This document shows positions 14,831 through 28,045 of a DNA stretch of 64,000 nt, piece by piece (the stretch's first letter is position 1; the number at the start of each line of letters is the position of its first letter). The position numbers and the translations under genes are program-made. The stretch is from Gibbula magus. Its lineage: Eukaryota; Mollusca; Gastropoda; Trochida; Trochidae. The notes under the pieces are model-generated. The model saw only the letters and a program-made list of their open reading frames with translations. It had not been told where the DNA came from and ran no database searches. The DNA is taken from contig OW388291.1 in assembly GCA_936450465.1 (NCBI GenBank), positions 84,427,099 to 84,491,098 on the forward strand. Direction: 5' to 3'.

Positions 14831-15994
14831 CGATCGCTACCGGGCGGGCAGGACATGCGTACAGTTGTCGAGATTCCATCTGTAATAAACAGAGGTTTAT
14901 TCAGCTTTCCTGATTTCTTTGTCATTTAACGTCTTCTTATATGTTTTGGGGTTATGTCTTATTATTTTTTGCCAGATCTATATTATCTTATAATTTTTTT
15001 GCAAATGACGCCATTATTTTGTTGCTTTAAAATTGAACACTTAAACGTCAGTAATATTTTGTCATACTACAGACTTAAATCACAATAGTAATACACGAAA
15101 TAACATATCTAGGCTAATTATTGGCGTAAATCGGGTGAAATGACGCAACATAATATCGCAAGGTTATATTCATAAGGCAATTTTCCATTCTTGTAAAATA
15201 TATACCATCCTTGTTTTGGATATAAAGAACGCATTAATTTGTGAAGATTGCGTCTGATACATTGAACTAAGCATACAACAAAGAACAGCTCGAGAGAAAT
15301 GCTATTGCGAAAAATACATCCATTTAATGTTGCCATACCGTTCTCATAAAATAATATGTTTATCTCACCAAAAACCCTATAAGCACATTTGACATTCAGT
15401 CATCAAGCCAGCACACCAAGAAAAAATGGAGGACCGTGTAAAAAGGAAGTAGATAAAAACACAGCGAAACATAAATGCATGCTTGCTGCTGTAGGTCATA
15501 TTTATTCCCGATTCAATCATTCTTTATGTCGGTATCCGATAAGGTATTCTTTACATATATGCACTTATTGCTATGGCATATTATACCATACCATACCATA
15601 CCATATATGCCTGAGAGACTGTGGCAAGCTTATTTCAACTCCGTCGGCATTTTCGCGAGAAATGTCAGAGATGAAACTATTGTCTTGTGTTGGATGCCAA
15701 AACAAGACAATACATACTCCCCACTTCTGATCGTTTTTAGTCCGCTGAAATATGACTTATTCAATTAGATTGCTTACGAAGAATCGCCATCTTTTTTTAT
15801 ATTAATGTATAATATGGTTTACGTCAACAATAGATAACTAGCTCATTCTGGTTGAGTTTAGTAAGATGAGTATTGGTGACTGCCTCTTAGTTATATGTAC
15901 AGGGATAATCAGCAAACACTACATGGAATATCTTCCACATACATTAAAGAACTACCTTTTATAGGTCCATTTCAATGAGAGCATGAAGGGGAAG
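14831..15994. other. intergenic sequence, no gene
   Basis: Holds only the short ATACC run at 15584. The 113- and 97-codon frames at 15.4-15.8 kb overlap each other and have no recognisable similarity. Confidence 0.55.
15584..15606. repeat. short ATACC pentamer run
   Basis: Four CCATA/ATACC units, the same pentamer as at 2.8-3.5 kb. Confidence 0.85.
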
Positions 15995-17425
15995 GAGGTG
16001 TGTGGGTGGAGGGGTGGGGTAGGGGGTGTTGGTTGGTGGAGTAGGGGGTGTGGGGTGTTGGGTGGTGGGGGTGTGTGGGTGGAGTGGTGGAGTAGGGGGT
16101 GTTGGGTGGTGGAGTAGTGGGTGTGGGGTGTGGGGTGTGGGGGTGTGGGGGTGTGGGGGTGGAGTGGTGGAGTAGTGGATGTGGGGTGATGGAGTAGGGG
16201 GTGTTGGGTGTGGGGTGGTGGGGGTGTGTGGAGTGGTGGAGTAGGGGGTGTTGGGTGGTGGAGTAGCGGGTGTGGGGTGGTGGGGGTGTGTGGGTGGAGT
16301 GGTGAAGTAGGGGCTGTTGGGTGGTGGAGTGGGGTTGTGGAGTTTGGGATGGTGGGGGTGGAGTGATGGAGTAGGGGTGTGGGGTGGTGGAGTAGGGGGT
16401 GTGGGGTGTGGGATGGTGTGGGTGGGGTGGTGGAGTAGGGATGTGGGGTGGTGGAGTATTGGTGTGGGGTGGTGGAGTAGGAGTGTGGGGTGGTGGAGTA
16501 GGGGTGTGGGGGTGGTGGAGTGGGGTTGTTGGGTGTGGGATGGTGTGGGTGGGGTGGTGGAGTAGGGGTGTGGGGTGGTGGAGTAGGGGGTGTGGGGTGG
16601 TGGAGTAGGGGTGTGGGGTGTTGGAGTAGGGTTGTGGGGTGTGGGATGGTGTGGGTGGGTTGGTGGAGTAGGGATGTGGGGTGGTGGAGTAGGGGTGTGG
16701 GGTGGTGGAGTAGGAGTGTGGGGTGGTGGAGTAGGGGTGTGGGGGTGGTGGAGTGGGGTTGTTGGGTGTGGGATGGTGTGGGTGGGGTGGTGGAGTAGGG
16801 GTGTGGGGTGGTGGAGTAGGGGGTGTGGGGTGGTGGAGTAGGGGTGTGGGGTGTTGGAGTAGGGTTGTGGGGTGTGGGATGGTGTGGGTGGGGTGGTGGA
16901 GTAGGGATGTGGGGTGGTGGAGTAGGGGTGTGGGGTGGTGGAGTAGGAGTGTGGGGTGGTGGAGTAGGGGTGTGGGGGTGGTGGAGTGGGGTTGTTGGGT
17001 GTGGGATGGTGTGGGTGGGGTGGTGGAGTAGGGGTGTGGGGTGGTGGAGTAGGGGGTGTGGGGTGGTGGAGTAGGGGTGTGGGGTGGTGGAGTAGGGGGT
17101 GTGGGGTGGTGGAGTAGGGGTGTGGGGTGTTGGAGTAGGGTTGTGGGGTGTGGGATGGTGTGGGTGGGGTGGTGGAGTAGGGGTGTGGGGTGGTGGAGTA
17201 GGGGGTGTGGGGTGGTGGAGTAGGGGGTGTGGGGTGGTGGAGTGGGGTGTGGGATGGTGGGGGTGTGTGGGTGGAGTGGTGGAGTAGGGGGTGTGGGGTG
17301 GTTGAGTAGGGGTGTTGGGTGGTGGAGTAGGGGTGTGGAGTGGTGGAGTAGGGGGTGTGGAGTGGTGGGGGTGTGGGTGGTGGGGATGTGGGTGGTGGAG
17401 TAGGAGATGTGGGGTGGGCGATGAT
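15995..17425. repeat. G-rich minisatellite with 233-bp higher-order repeat
   Basis: Plus strand built from GTGGTGGAGTAGGGGTGTGG-type units of about 18-23 bases with almost no C. In 16.4-17.1 kb a set of variant units (including TTGTTGGGTGTGGGATGGTG) recurs exactly 233 bases later at least twice. The 509-aa minus-strand frame of proline, histidine and threonine (15972-17501) has no sequence outside the repeat that looks like protein, so I treat it as an artefact. Confidence 0.95.
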
Positions 17426-18988
17426 GGTCGTTAGGATGTGTGACGCACGTGCGACTACTGCAGTCAGTTTGAGTCGAGGTATTTACGTGAGTGACACACA
17501 CTCCTCGGATCGATAGTCTATTTCAGTCCGTCTTGGACACTGTCCACCTCTCCACTCCTTTTGATGTGCTCTATGATATCTGCGCATGTGCGTGACTCAT
17601 AAGTGACGGCCAGATGTCTCATTACCAACATAACTGGACAGCGGTTCGTCTCAGATTAAAGAAAAGAGGCGTCATTTTCTTTACAGTCATTTGATATTCG
17701 GTCGCAAAATATCGATATTGCAAGTAATACATTTATACTGGTCATCTTCTGTTAATTAATAAGTATATGTTACACGTAGTTTAAGGTCATGGTCATCTTC
17801 TGCTGGGCAATTAGTCCTCCGTGAGGGTTCCCAAATGGCTGTTTGACATGAAACATTGCTTTGTGACATATTTCAAACGCTATCTTCAAAGACAGACCTT
17901 CACTGGGCACTGCCGGAAGCGTGTCCTTTTCACGCATGTCATTTGGTAAAATCAAAACCGGAAGTAGAGCTAGAGGCCATCAAAGAGTGATATTGGTAAA
18001 GTGTCAGACGATATGATGTATTTTGGAGATAGTGTGTGTGCACCATAGCTTACAGTCTCGTGGGATAGCGCGAGATATTACGAGGTTAATGACAAATTTC
18101 GGTTATACATTCGATTTTAAAAATAACGGACCGATGGAAATAACGCAAATGCAGCTTTTGATGTTCTTTTTTATTTCGGCATTTACATAGATGTCATATC
18201 TTATACCCCTCTAAACGAATCGATTTGTGCCTTCTGACTCAGTGTACACAAAGTGAAAGCCGGTACCTTTTGTTTTGTTGTAAACCTCCATGGTAGGCAC
18301 GAAATCTCACTTTCCTGATTTCTTTTATCTGTATTAAATAATCGCTGAATGATGACTTGCATATGTACCATTAAGGTATATTGTTGTACAAGTTCATCAC
18401 AAAAATCAACAATAGAAGTAGGTTCATTCTCTTCCCACAGAGGTTACTCCCTTCAGATGTCCGAGCCTAACCTGGAGGGAGTGTGCTGATTGGTTGAAAT
18501 TGAATCTAGTTGTGCAATCAGGGACACAGTTGTAAAAGTGACATTTGCCAGTGACACGTCATAATGATAAAATAAACGTAAAACAAAGTTTTCTCGTTTA
18601 ATGTCTTTTCTTCGAAATGTGCTATTTGATTTTGTGAAAACTATTGATCATAAACATGCTTATAAATAAAGAATACCAAATCAGAGACAAATACCAAAAA
18701 TAGTTCATTTGTGTTATTTACATCAGACATATTCGAAGGACATATGCTAATGAGCAAGACCCTTAAGAGTAAAATGCCTAGATCTTTGAAGTCATTCTGT
18801 CGACATGGCCGCTGAAAGATGAGTTTTCATTGGTTAAGAAGCAGGAATACATGAGATCTGAGATCTCGCTTTCCTGCGCTAGGGGATGTTGCTTCTGCCC
18901 TCGATTTCAAGCGTAAACAACAGAAATTAGACTGTTTGAGAGGCATTCTAGAAGTTGGTGTGATGAAGAAGACAAATATTTATGGATG
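17426..18988. other. intergenic sequence, no gene
   Basis: No repeat array or coding similarity seen. Confidence 0.55.
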
Positions 18989-19091
18989 ATCAACTTCTTT
19001 ATTAACAATAGCGACGTTTCGGTATAGATCCTTATACCGTTATCAAGCATGTGCTTCAATCACATGCTTGATAACGGTATAAGGATCTATA
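18989..19091 (-). repeat. hammerhead-like tail motif with a 31-bp perfect palindrome
   Basis: Minus strand: CTTGATAACGGTATAAGGAT, TATACCGAAACGTCGC and then AATAAAGAAGTTG. GGTATAAGGATCTATACC forms a stem before CGAAAC. In addition 19023-19053 and 19061-19091 are perfect inverted copies with a 7-base loop, so half of the motif has been duplicated head to head. Confidence 0.6.
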
Positions 19092-21527
19092 AATTTATTC
19101 ACTGAGTATATAGTTGTTGGCTGTTCTTCAATTATTGTTAAAAAGGGAATGGAAGTTTAATGTCTGTCTAGCTTCTCATAATGCATGATAGAGGTTTGTT
19201 CGGCGTGTGAATGCCAAATTGGTATAAAACATATTGTTAACAATAAATCGATTCTAAAGTTTTAGGTGTAGTTTTTCTCCTAGGTCAAGTTATTTCAGAA
19301 AAAAATCATACCCTCACATTTCTCTAATCCTCATAATTTTTGCATACGGTGGACTTTTATTACAATGAATGAGTCGCTAAATAAGCAATTGTTATGTATG
19401 GGGTGAAATCGTCGTTTTGGAATCTCCTAAACTAGACCAGATAGGAGCTAAAAGTTAAAAATAAAGATAGAAGTATTATATTCTGATATATGACATTGAG
19501 GTTACAACTCTACAACTTATGTCCCTATAAAACAAACCATTTAAAATCCACTTTTTCTGGCAGCAGTATTTTGTTTTTCATACTGGTGAAAATGTTCTTT
19601 TGCGGTTGAGTGTAAAACTGTGTACTTAGAACTGTACTTAAAACTGCTAGAAATCAAATCTAATATTTGTCATTTTTTGTCTAACAAGTTTGGGTAAGAG
19701 TTTGATTGTTTCATTTGCCTTGTTCTATTTGTTCACTCATCAATATAGTATAGTGTCTAACTAATGGGGTGTTTGGCTATTGGAGTTCCACCCAGTGGTC
19801 TACTATCCTTCCCAGAGTCACCCCTTGTCTTCTGACGCTAAGTATCTGAAAATAATATATTTACTCTGAAAAGAAATTATATGTTTACCAAATATTGAAA
19901 AGGTGCTTCTCCTTGCTTTTCAAGTTTGGATTATGTTTCGAGTTAGATTGAGTAATGTTAAAATATTATGAACTACCGTGAGTAAGACTGGGTTCCTTGT
20001 AGTGAATCAGTTTCCGGAACTGTCACCTTGTACACCCGAACTTCTGTACTGAGTCCTACACCTAGACTAATGAGGAGTCCGTGTCTAGTGTGTCTCCTAT
20101 ACCACTTCTCGTAGCTATAATTACAATAATAATGAGAATATTTATAAACTTATATCATATCCACGCCGAATGCGTGTCAAGGTTTTACCCAGCATGATGT
20201 AACCAAAGCTGACAATTAAAGCAGTGGAAGGTCACCTCAAGCACAAGCGTCACCAGGTACCCAGTTGTACTGCTGAAAGAACAGACACGTATTTTGAATA
20301 AACAATTTAGTTACAAGTAACACAAAAAGTCTCTGGACTCCTGTCTCATTTAGGGTCAGGGGATCAACCCCTCAAACTCTCACATTGTTCAGCCATACAG
20401 CGGTGGACTATCTTTCAATAAACTGCTCCTTCTGTTTCTCCTGATTGCAGTCAACTGACCGTTTTAAATACAAAGAAACTTCAAGCTCAAGAAAACAATT
20501 TCAAGAAAACCTTTAAATAGATATAAGAAACATGCATTTCCGACACTTAATTTGAGTCATCCGTTGCAGAACGTATCGGACACATTGGTATGGATTTTCT
20601 ATGTAGCTTATGTTTTGTTTTAAACCTATTACATATTCATGAATAAATGATTGGGTACAAGTGAAATATCTTATATATCAGCTATTACACCCCAGTAACT
20701 AGTATTTACATATGTCATAATCTTTTCTAAAATAAATTTCTTACGGTATTTACCAACAGTTATTTCATGTACCAATATCGCAATCTGATATTGCATGTAT
20801 GCCTGATTTTCAGACACAATTTTTTGTGAATTTTATGTATGTAACCTTGTTATGATACGATTTTGATTGTTATGATGTAAATTAAATAATAAAACAATGT
20901 TTCTTAAATTATTAGTTCCATTGATTATAGTTAAGTCGAACAGAAGAGGAAGAGTGACACAATAAATTATGTATGTAGGATGGATGTTAGATAAGTTATG
21001 ATTTATGTGAAGAGTCAGATCGGTTGTCGTGTCACAGTAACATCTACTAGGTATCCATGTTACGATGATACTACTATTATACTATTATTAGATGTTACCA
21101 CAGTTGACAAATTTACCTACAGTGAAAATGCAGTGAATATTCATGTAATAACCGATTTCATACTCTGAAGTAGGTTTGCCAATGTCAAGTCAGTCTTTAG
21201 ACGTTCACCGTAAGTCTATCAATGCGCCAAGAATCGGTCGCTAATGGACGAGATGTTACCGAAGCCGATCGCGAGTTGCACCTAAATCAAAGCCATCAAC
21301 AACCAACCGCCCTTTGACCATATTCTGATTATAATTTAGATCAATGATTTAGCAATTTTAGTGATTTGAATACATGTCGCGGATTGCAATTCCAGACATT
21401 TGAGAAGAACAATAATTACCATAACGTTTTGTGTTCAACCAAACAAGCAACAAAGACTTTGACCCGATGAATCGATCTCTTTCTTCATACGGGGAGAGAA
21501 TGCTTTTTCATCCTCGACATCATTAAT
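19092..21527. other. intergenic sequence, no gene
   Basis: No frame of note over 2.4 kb. Confidence 0.6.
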
Positions 21528-21765
21528 CAGAATCATTAGAATTCTCAAAATTATTTGAATCATCAAAACCATCAGAATTATCAGAATCATCAGAATTATC
21601 AGAATCATCAGAATTATCAGAATCATCAGAATCATCAGAATTATCAAAATTATTAGAATCATCAAAAAAACTAGAATTATTAAACAATAGAATTATCAGA
21701 ATACACAGATTCATCGTAATTATTTGATTAATTAGAATTATCAGAATAAACGGAATCATGAGAGT
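21528..21765. repeat. 9-bp repeat AGAATTATC / AGAATCATC
   Basis: About 25 imperfect units, best preserved at 21565-21665. The 9-base period gives stop-free minus-strand frames rich in Ile/Leu/Met or Asp/Ser/Asn, none of which resembles a gene. Confidence 0.9.
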
Positions 21766-22635
21766 GACGATTGAATAACTTGACTCTCTGTTGATAATCA
21801 GTTGCTGTTTGATCCGGGAATGATCGTCAGTAATCTGCACACGTGGTCTTAATGAGGTATTATCGATTGAATAACAGCTGATACGTTAGTACACAATATT
21901 CGGGAGGTCAGGTGTTGAGTCATTTCTCAACATTCTATATCTACAGCGAGACACTGTAGAATATCAATCTGAAGGACTTGAAGAAGTCTTGAAATCTTTA
22001 GAAATCTATTTTTTTCAATAATGTGATAATCAAACAACTACATTGTATAAATATGTTATTATATAAAATAGGTCAATGTGCCATATCTGTTACAACTTTG
22101 AAACAAGAATCGGTACGGAAGGAAAAGCATGTTTCATTTTTATAATATTTAGATTCTTCGAGTAACCTTGAATCCAAGATGGCGTCACTGGACGTTGCGT
22201 GTTGAAGCAGTGGGCAGTGTGGAACGTCGTGCAAGGCCTAACTATTCGATCAATGCATAATAGATCGCAAGGACCGGTCATCAGGGAATTGCTGCCCAAG
22301 GCCCACATAACGGTCAGTTTGACAATGTGGCAAGAGAATGATTGAGGGACCACGCGCAAGTGATTGATTTAGATGGCGACCCCGTGGCAGAACGCTAATC
22401 TGTGTTGCGTGCGCGCGCGTTGCGCACTGACCCTTCATTAGTCTCGCGGGATGGACGTGCACGGACACGGACTGTTGTTAGGACGCTGGTCACGCCAAGA
22501 TGGAGTAATGTCATCAGTCGTTTATCATGAAGTATTGATGGCTAACTGGTCTAGAGTGTAAACATTTGTTTATCAGCATGTCATTACGGCGTTGTGGAGC
22601 GTCTCTCCTTCTGGGTCGTGTCAATAAGCTCGTTC
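21766..22635. other. intergenic sequence, no gene
   Basis: GC-richer patch at 22160-22510 with two overlapping minus-strand frames (89 and 72 codons) lacking known motifs. A real exon here cannot be excluded. Confidence 0.45.
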
Positions 22636-24728
22636 GTCTATATGTGTATCGTCTATACGTGTATCTTCTATATGTGTATCTTCAATATTTGTGTCTTCTA
22701 TATGTGTATCATATATATGTGTATCTTCTATATGTATATTCTATATGTGTATATTTAATATGTGTATCTTCTATATGTGTATCGTCTATATGTGTATCTT
22801 CTATATGTGTATCTTCTATATATCGTCTATATGTGTATCTTCTATATGTGTATCTTCTATATATCGTCTATACGTTTATCGTCTATATGTGTATCGTCTA
22901 TATGTGTATCGTCTATATGTGTATCGTCTATATGTGTATCTTCTATATGTGTATCGTCTATATGTGTATCTTCTATATGTGTATCGTCTATATGTGTATC
23001 GTCTTTATGTGTAACGTCTATATGTGTATCGTCTATATGTGTATCTTCTATATGTGTATCGTCTATATCTGTATCTTCTATATGTGTATCGTCTATATGT
23101 GTATCGTCTATATGTGTATCTTCTATATGTGTATCGTCTATATGTGTATCTTCTATATGTGTATCTTCTATATGTTTATCGTCTATATGTGTATCATCTA
23201 TATGTGTATCGTCTATATGTGTATCGTCTATATGTGTATCTTCTATATGTGTATCTTCTATATGTGTATCTTCTATATGTGTATCGTCTATATGTGTATC
23301 TTCTATATGTGTATCGTCTATATGTGTATCTTCTATATGTGTATCTTCTTTATGTGTATCTTCTATATGTGTATCGTCTATATGTGTATCTTCTATATAT
23401 CGTCTATATGTGTATCGTCTATATGTGTATCGTCTATATGTGTATCTTATGTGTATCTTCTATATGTGTATCGTCTATATGTGTATCGTCTATATGTGTA
23501 TCTTCTATATGTGTATCTTCTATATGTGTATCTTCTATATGTGTATCTTCTATGTGTGTATCTTCTATATATCGTCTATATGTGTATCGTCCATATGTGA
23601 ATCGTCTATATGTGTATCTTCTATATGTTTATCTTCTTTATGTGTATCTTCTATATGTGTATCGTCTATATGTGTATCTTCTATATATCGTCTATATGTG
23701 TATCGTCTATATGTGTATCGTCTATATGTGTATCTTCTTTATGTGTATCTTCTATATGTGTATCGTCTATATGTGTATCTTCTATATATCGTCTATATGT
23801 GTATCGTCTATATGTGTATCTTCTATATATCGTCTATATGTGTATCGTCTATATGTGTATCTTCTATATGTGTATCTTCTTTATGTGTATCTTCTATATG
23901 TGTATCGTCTATATGTGTATCTTCTATATATCGTCTATATGTGTATCGTCTATATGTGTATCGTCTATATGTGTATCTTATGTGTATCTTCTATATGTGT
24001 ATCGTCTATATGTGTATCGTCTATATGTGTATCTTCTATATGTTTACTTCTATATATGTATCGTCTATATGTGTATCTTCTATATGTGTATCTTCTATAT
24101 GTTTATCGTCTATATGTGTATCTTCTATATGTGTATCGTCTATATGTGTATCGTCTATATGTGTATCGTCTATATGTGTATCTTCTATATGTGTATCTTC
24201 TATATGTGTATCGTCTATATGTGTATCTTCTATATGTGTATCGTCTATATGTGTATCTTCTATATGTGTATCTTCTATATGTTTATCGTCTATATGTGTA
24301 TCTTCTATATGTGTATCGTCTATATGTGTATCTTCTATATGTGTATCGTCTATATGTGTATCGTCTATATGTGTATCTTCTATATATCGTCTATATGTGT
24401 ATCGTCTATATGTGTATCTTCTATATGTGTATCTTCTATATGTGTATCGTCTATATGTGTATCGACTATATGTGTATCGTCTATATGTGTATCTTCTATA
24501 TGTGTATCTTCTATATGTGTATCTTCTATATGTGTATCTTCTATATGTGTATCTTCTATATATCGTCTATATGTGTATCTTCTATATGTGTATCGTCTAT
24601 ATGTGTATCGTCTATATGTGTATCTTCTTTATGTGTATCTTCTATATGTGTATCGTCTATATGTGTATCTTCTATATATCGTCTATATGTGTATCGTCTA
24701 TATGTGTATCGTCTATATGTGTATCGTC
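22636..24728 (+). repeat. 15-bp two-state minisatellite (TATCGTCTATATGTG / TATCTTCTATATGTG)
   Basis: About 140 units of 15 bp. Nearly all variation is a G/T choice at one position, with occasional short units giving TATATATCG or TATCTTATGTG. Longer patterns recur; for example the stretch around the TATCTTATGTG short unit at 23441 reappears at 23972. The unit contains no plus-strand stop, so frames of 344, 669, 574 and 375 codons open in all three frames; these are not genes. Confidence 0.96.
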
Positions 24729-25032
24729 TTTTCTTAATAAACATCTAATACATCATATAATAAAATGCTAACTCTTACTGGAATTATTTTCATTTCTTGG
24801 ACATGCATTGTTTATACAGATAAAACGACATGCTGACTGCATGTTTTAGGGAGCGGCATTGATATAAGCATATTTTTGCTTTAGAAATACATGCCATTTA
24901 GATAGTGGACACATTTATTAACCTTGTTACATTTTGGATCACGCTATCTGCAATTGTACACATGTTTGTACCTCTTTCGATGAATTTGTACTATCGCAGA
25001 TTGTGTGAACCCGAATAATATAATGTTACAAT
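24729..25032. other. intergenic sequence, nothing recognised
   Basis: AT-rich spacer between the 15-bp array and the first GGCC-GTCC element. Confidence 0.6.
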
Positions 25033-25350
25033 TTAGTTCATCAGACCGAAAAGGCCAGATTGGCTTATTGCATAGCAACTTCCGGCGTCCGTCCGTCGTC
25101 CGTCAACATTTGACATATTCGACTTCTCCTCAAGAACCGCTACACCCCTAATTGAAATTTTGTGGTGAGGCTCCTTGCAACTATCGGGGATCAAAGTTTG
25201 TACATTTTGTATTATTACTATTATTTTTACTATTATGTAATTTCATTGTGTTGACCTTGGAAGTGACCACTCCAAGGTAATGGGTAGTCTGTCACCAAGA
25301 CCCTCGAGCAAAACATTAATGGAACCTTCTTAAGTTTTACAAATATTGGC
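25033..25350 (+). mobile_element. GGCC-GTCC element, divergent copy
   Basis: Starts TTAGTTCATCAGACCGAAAAGGCC, then GGCTTATTGCATAG and GTCCGTCCGTCGTCC, matching the left part of the copies at 25.36 and 55.77 kb. It lacks the internal 145-bp units and is adjacent to the next copy. Confidence 0.6.
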
Positions 25351-26390
25351 CAGTCTAGTTGCCTGAAAGGCCCGATGGGCTTATGGCATGGCGTCCGGCG
25401 TCCGTCCGTCCATCCGTCCTTCCAAATGGGGTCACAGGGGTCACAACCTCAAAAACCTATTTTCATCTTCTTCTCCAGTTCCACAAGGTCTAGAGAGCTG
25501 AAATGTTGTGTACAGACTCCTTGGCTAATGGGGATTCTAAATTGTAGATATCGTGACCCCATGACCCCAAATGGAGTCACAGGGGTCACAACCTGAAAAA
25601 CCTATTTTCATCTTCTTCTCCAGTTCTAAAAGGTCTAGAGAGCTGAAATGTTGCGTACAGACTCCTTGGCCAATGGGGATTCAATTTGAAGATTTCGTGA
25701 CCCTGTGACCCTAAATGGGGTCACAGGGGTCACAACCTTAAAAACCTATTTTCATCTTCTTCTCCAATTCCACATGGTCTAGAGAGCTGAAATGTTGTGT
25801 ACAGACTCCTTGGCTAATGGGGATTCCAAAAAGAGATTTCGTGACCCCATGACCCGAAATGGGGTCACAGGGGTCACAACCCTAAAAACCTATTTTCATC
25901 TTCTTCTCTAGTTCCAAAAGGTCTAGAGAGCTGAAATGATGTGTGCAGACTCCTTGGGCAATGGGGATTCCAAAAAAGAGATTTCGTGACCCCATGACCA
26001 CAAATGGGGTCACAGGGGTCACAATCTTAATAACCTATTTTCAACTTCTTCTCCAGTTCCAAAAGGTCTAGAGAGCTGAAATGTTGTGTGTTTAGACTCT
26101 TTAGTCAATGGAGATTCTAAATTGTAGATTGGTGACCCTGGTGCTCCAAATAAGGGCCTCACAGGCCTTGACCTTAAATCCTATTTTCATCTCCCTCTCC
26201 AGAAAGAAAAGATCTAGAAGGCTGTAATATTGTTTACAGACTATTTAGCCAATTGAGATTCTAAATTGTAGATTTGGTGACCTGTGGCCCCAAATATGGG
26301 CCTCACGGGCCATGATCTAAAAATTTAGTTCAGTCTTCATCATTAAACAATATAAACCCTGATGAGCTACATGGTTCATGGTTCTATTTT
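25351..26390 (+). mobile_element. GGCC-GTCC element with five internal 145-bp units
   Basis: Left end CTAGTTGCCTGAAAGGCCCG..GGGCTTATGGCATGGCGTCCGG; right end CCTGATGAGCTACATGG..CATGGTTCTATTTTT. Between them a 144-145-bp unit is tandemly repeated (GGGGTCACAGGGGTCAC at about 25428, 25573, 25717, 25861 and 26006), then decays. Each unit carries TGACCCC...GGGGTCA inverted repeats and a TCTAGAGAGCTGAAATG block. No coding frame is shared between copies. Confidence 0.8.
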
Positions 26391-26929
26391 TATTTTGTCT
26401 CATATCAAATATTAAAAAGTAAAATATCCATTATTCTTCTGCAATCTGAATGCAAAGAATGTAAAAAATAACGGATATATCTTTTGTTGACAACATTAAC
26501 AATTGCTATCATTAATGTCATTCAGATGAAGGAGAATGTTATAAATTCCTTTGATGAAACGTTCACCACTGGACGCTTCATATGTATAGAAATACAAGAT
26601 ATGTTACATAATTTACTTTGATTTACTTTAAGTCAATTCTAATTTACTGTAATTGAACCATGGGAACTAATTACAAAAACGTAGTAATGTTGTTCTGTGC
26701 TGTTACGTGTGTTTTAAGGTTCCCGTAGATCAACTAGTGTGTTTGTTGAGAAGTACTATTGTGATCACCAGTATAAGGTCAAGGAAAACACACAAAACTC
26801 GATTCCTAGCGTTTGTTATATGCATTATTTAAAATATTGGCTTATATATGACGATCCATCATTTAACAAAAAATACGGTCATAATCATTTCAATTAACAT
26901 GAACATGACGACGTGGCGGATTTCATCAT
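26391..26929. other. intergenic sequence, nothing recognised
   Basis: AT-rich spacer. Confidence 0.6.
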
Positions 26930-28045
26930 TGATACTCCGTGAAAGATCTACCGGGTATTCAGAAACGTCGGATAAAATATATATTGACTAACGTATGGTG
27001 AAAGATCTATTTAGAAACGTGGGATAAAATATATATTGCATTGGACTAACGTATGGTGAAAGACCTATTCAGTAACGTCGGATGAAAGAAATATTCGTAA
27101 CGTCGGATGGAAGATTTATTCAGTAACGTATGATGAAATATCTATTCAACAACGTCGGATGAAAGATCTATTCAGTTTTGGCGGATTGATATATCTAGTT
27201 ATGGCGGATGAAATATTTATTCAGTAACATCGGATGAAAGATCTATTCAGTAACGTATGGTGAAAGATCTATTCAGTAACGTATGGTGAAAGATCTATTC
27301 AGTAAAATATGATGAAAGATCTATTATTATTCAGGATGAAAGATTTATTCGTAACATCGGATGAAAGATCTATTCAGAAACGTCGGATGAAAGATCTATT
27401 CAGTAACGTATGGTGAAAGATCTATTCAGTAACGTATGGTGAAAGAACTATTCGTAACGTCGGATGAAATATCTATGCAGCAACGTCGGATGAAAGATCT
27501 ATTTGTAAACGTCGGATGAAAGATATATTCAGTAACGTATGGTGAAAGATCTATTCAGTAACGTATGGTGAAAGAACTATTCGTAACGTCGGATGAAATA
27601 TCTTTTCAGCAACGTCGGATGAAAGATCTATTTGTAAACGTCGGATGAAAGATCTATTTGTAAACGTCGGATGAAAGATCTATTCAGTAACATCGGATGA
27701 ACGATTTATTCAGCAACGTATGTGAAAGATCTATTCAGTAACGTATGGTGAAAGATCTATTATTATTCAGGAACGTCGGATGATCTGAGACCTATTCAGA
27801 AAGGTTGGGCGAAAGATCAATTCAGAAACGTCGGATGAAAAATCAATTCAGACACGTAGGATGAAAAATCAATTCAGACCCGTCGGATGAAAAATCAATT
27901 CAGACACGTCGGATGAAACATTTATTCAGACACGTCGGATGAAAAATCAATTCAGACACGTCGGATGAAACATTTATTCAGACACGTCGGATGAAAAATC
28001 AATTCATAAACGTCGGGTGAAACATTTATTCAGAAACGTCGTGTT
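26930..28045 (+). repeat. 26-bp minisatellite (GATGAAAGATCTATTCAGTAACGTCG type)
   Basis: About 40 head-to-tail units of 26 bp, with variants GTATGGTGAAAG, GTCGGATGAAAG and, in the last 300 bp, GTCGGATGAAAAATCAATTC. Each full unit contains GATGAA and AACGTC, the boxes of the hammerhead-like motif found elsewhere in the window. The last unit reads CAGAAACGTCGTG and continues into the tail at 28046. Confidence 0.85.

Noticed and set aside
15972..17501. A 509-codon minus-strand frame rich in proline, threonine and histidine
   Set aside because: It is the complement of the G-rich minisatellite; the non-repeat first 30 codons show no motif and there is no conserved domain.
22566..24771. Frames of 344, 669, 574 and 375 codons on the plus strand
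   Set aside because: They are the three readings of one stop-free 15-bp unit, with no non-repeat domain.
26930..28045. A CRISPR array
   Set aside because: The units are continuous and degenerate without unique spacers, and the surrounding DNA is animal.
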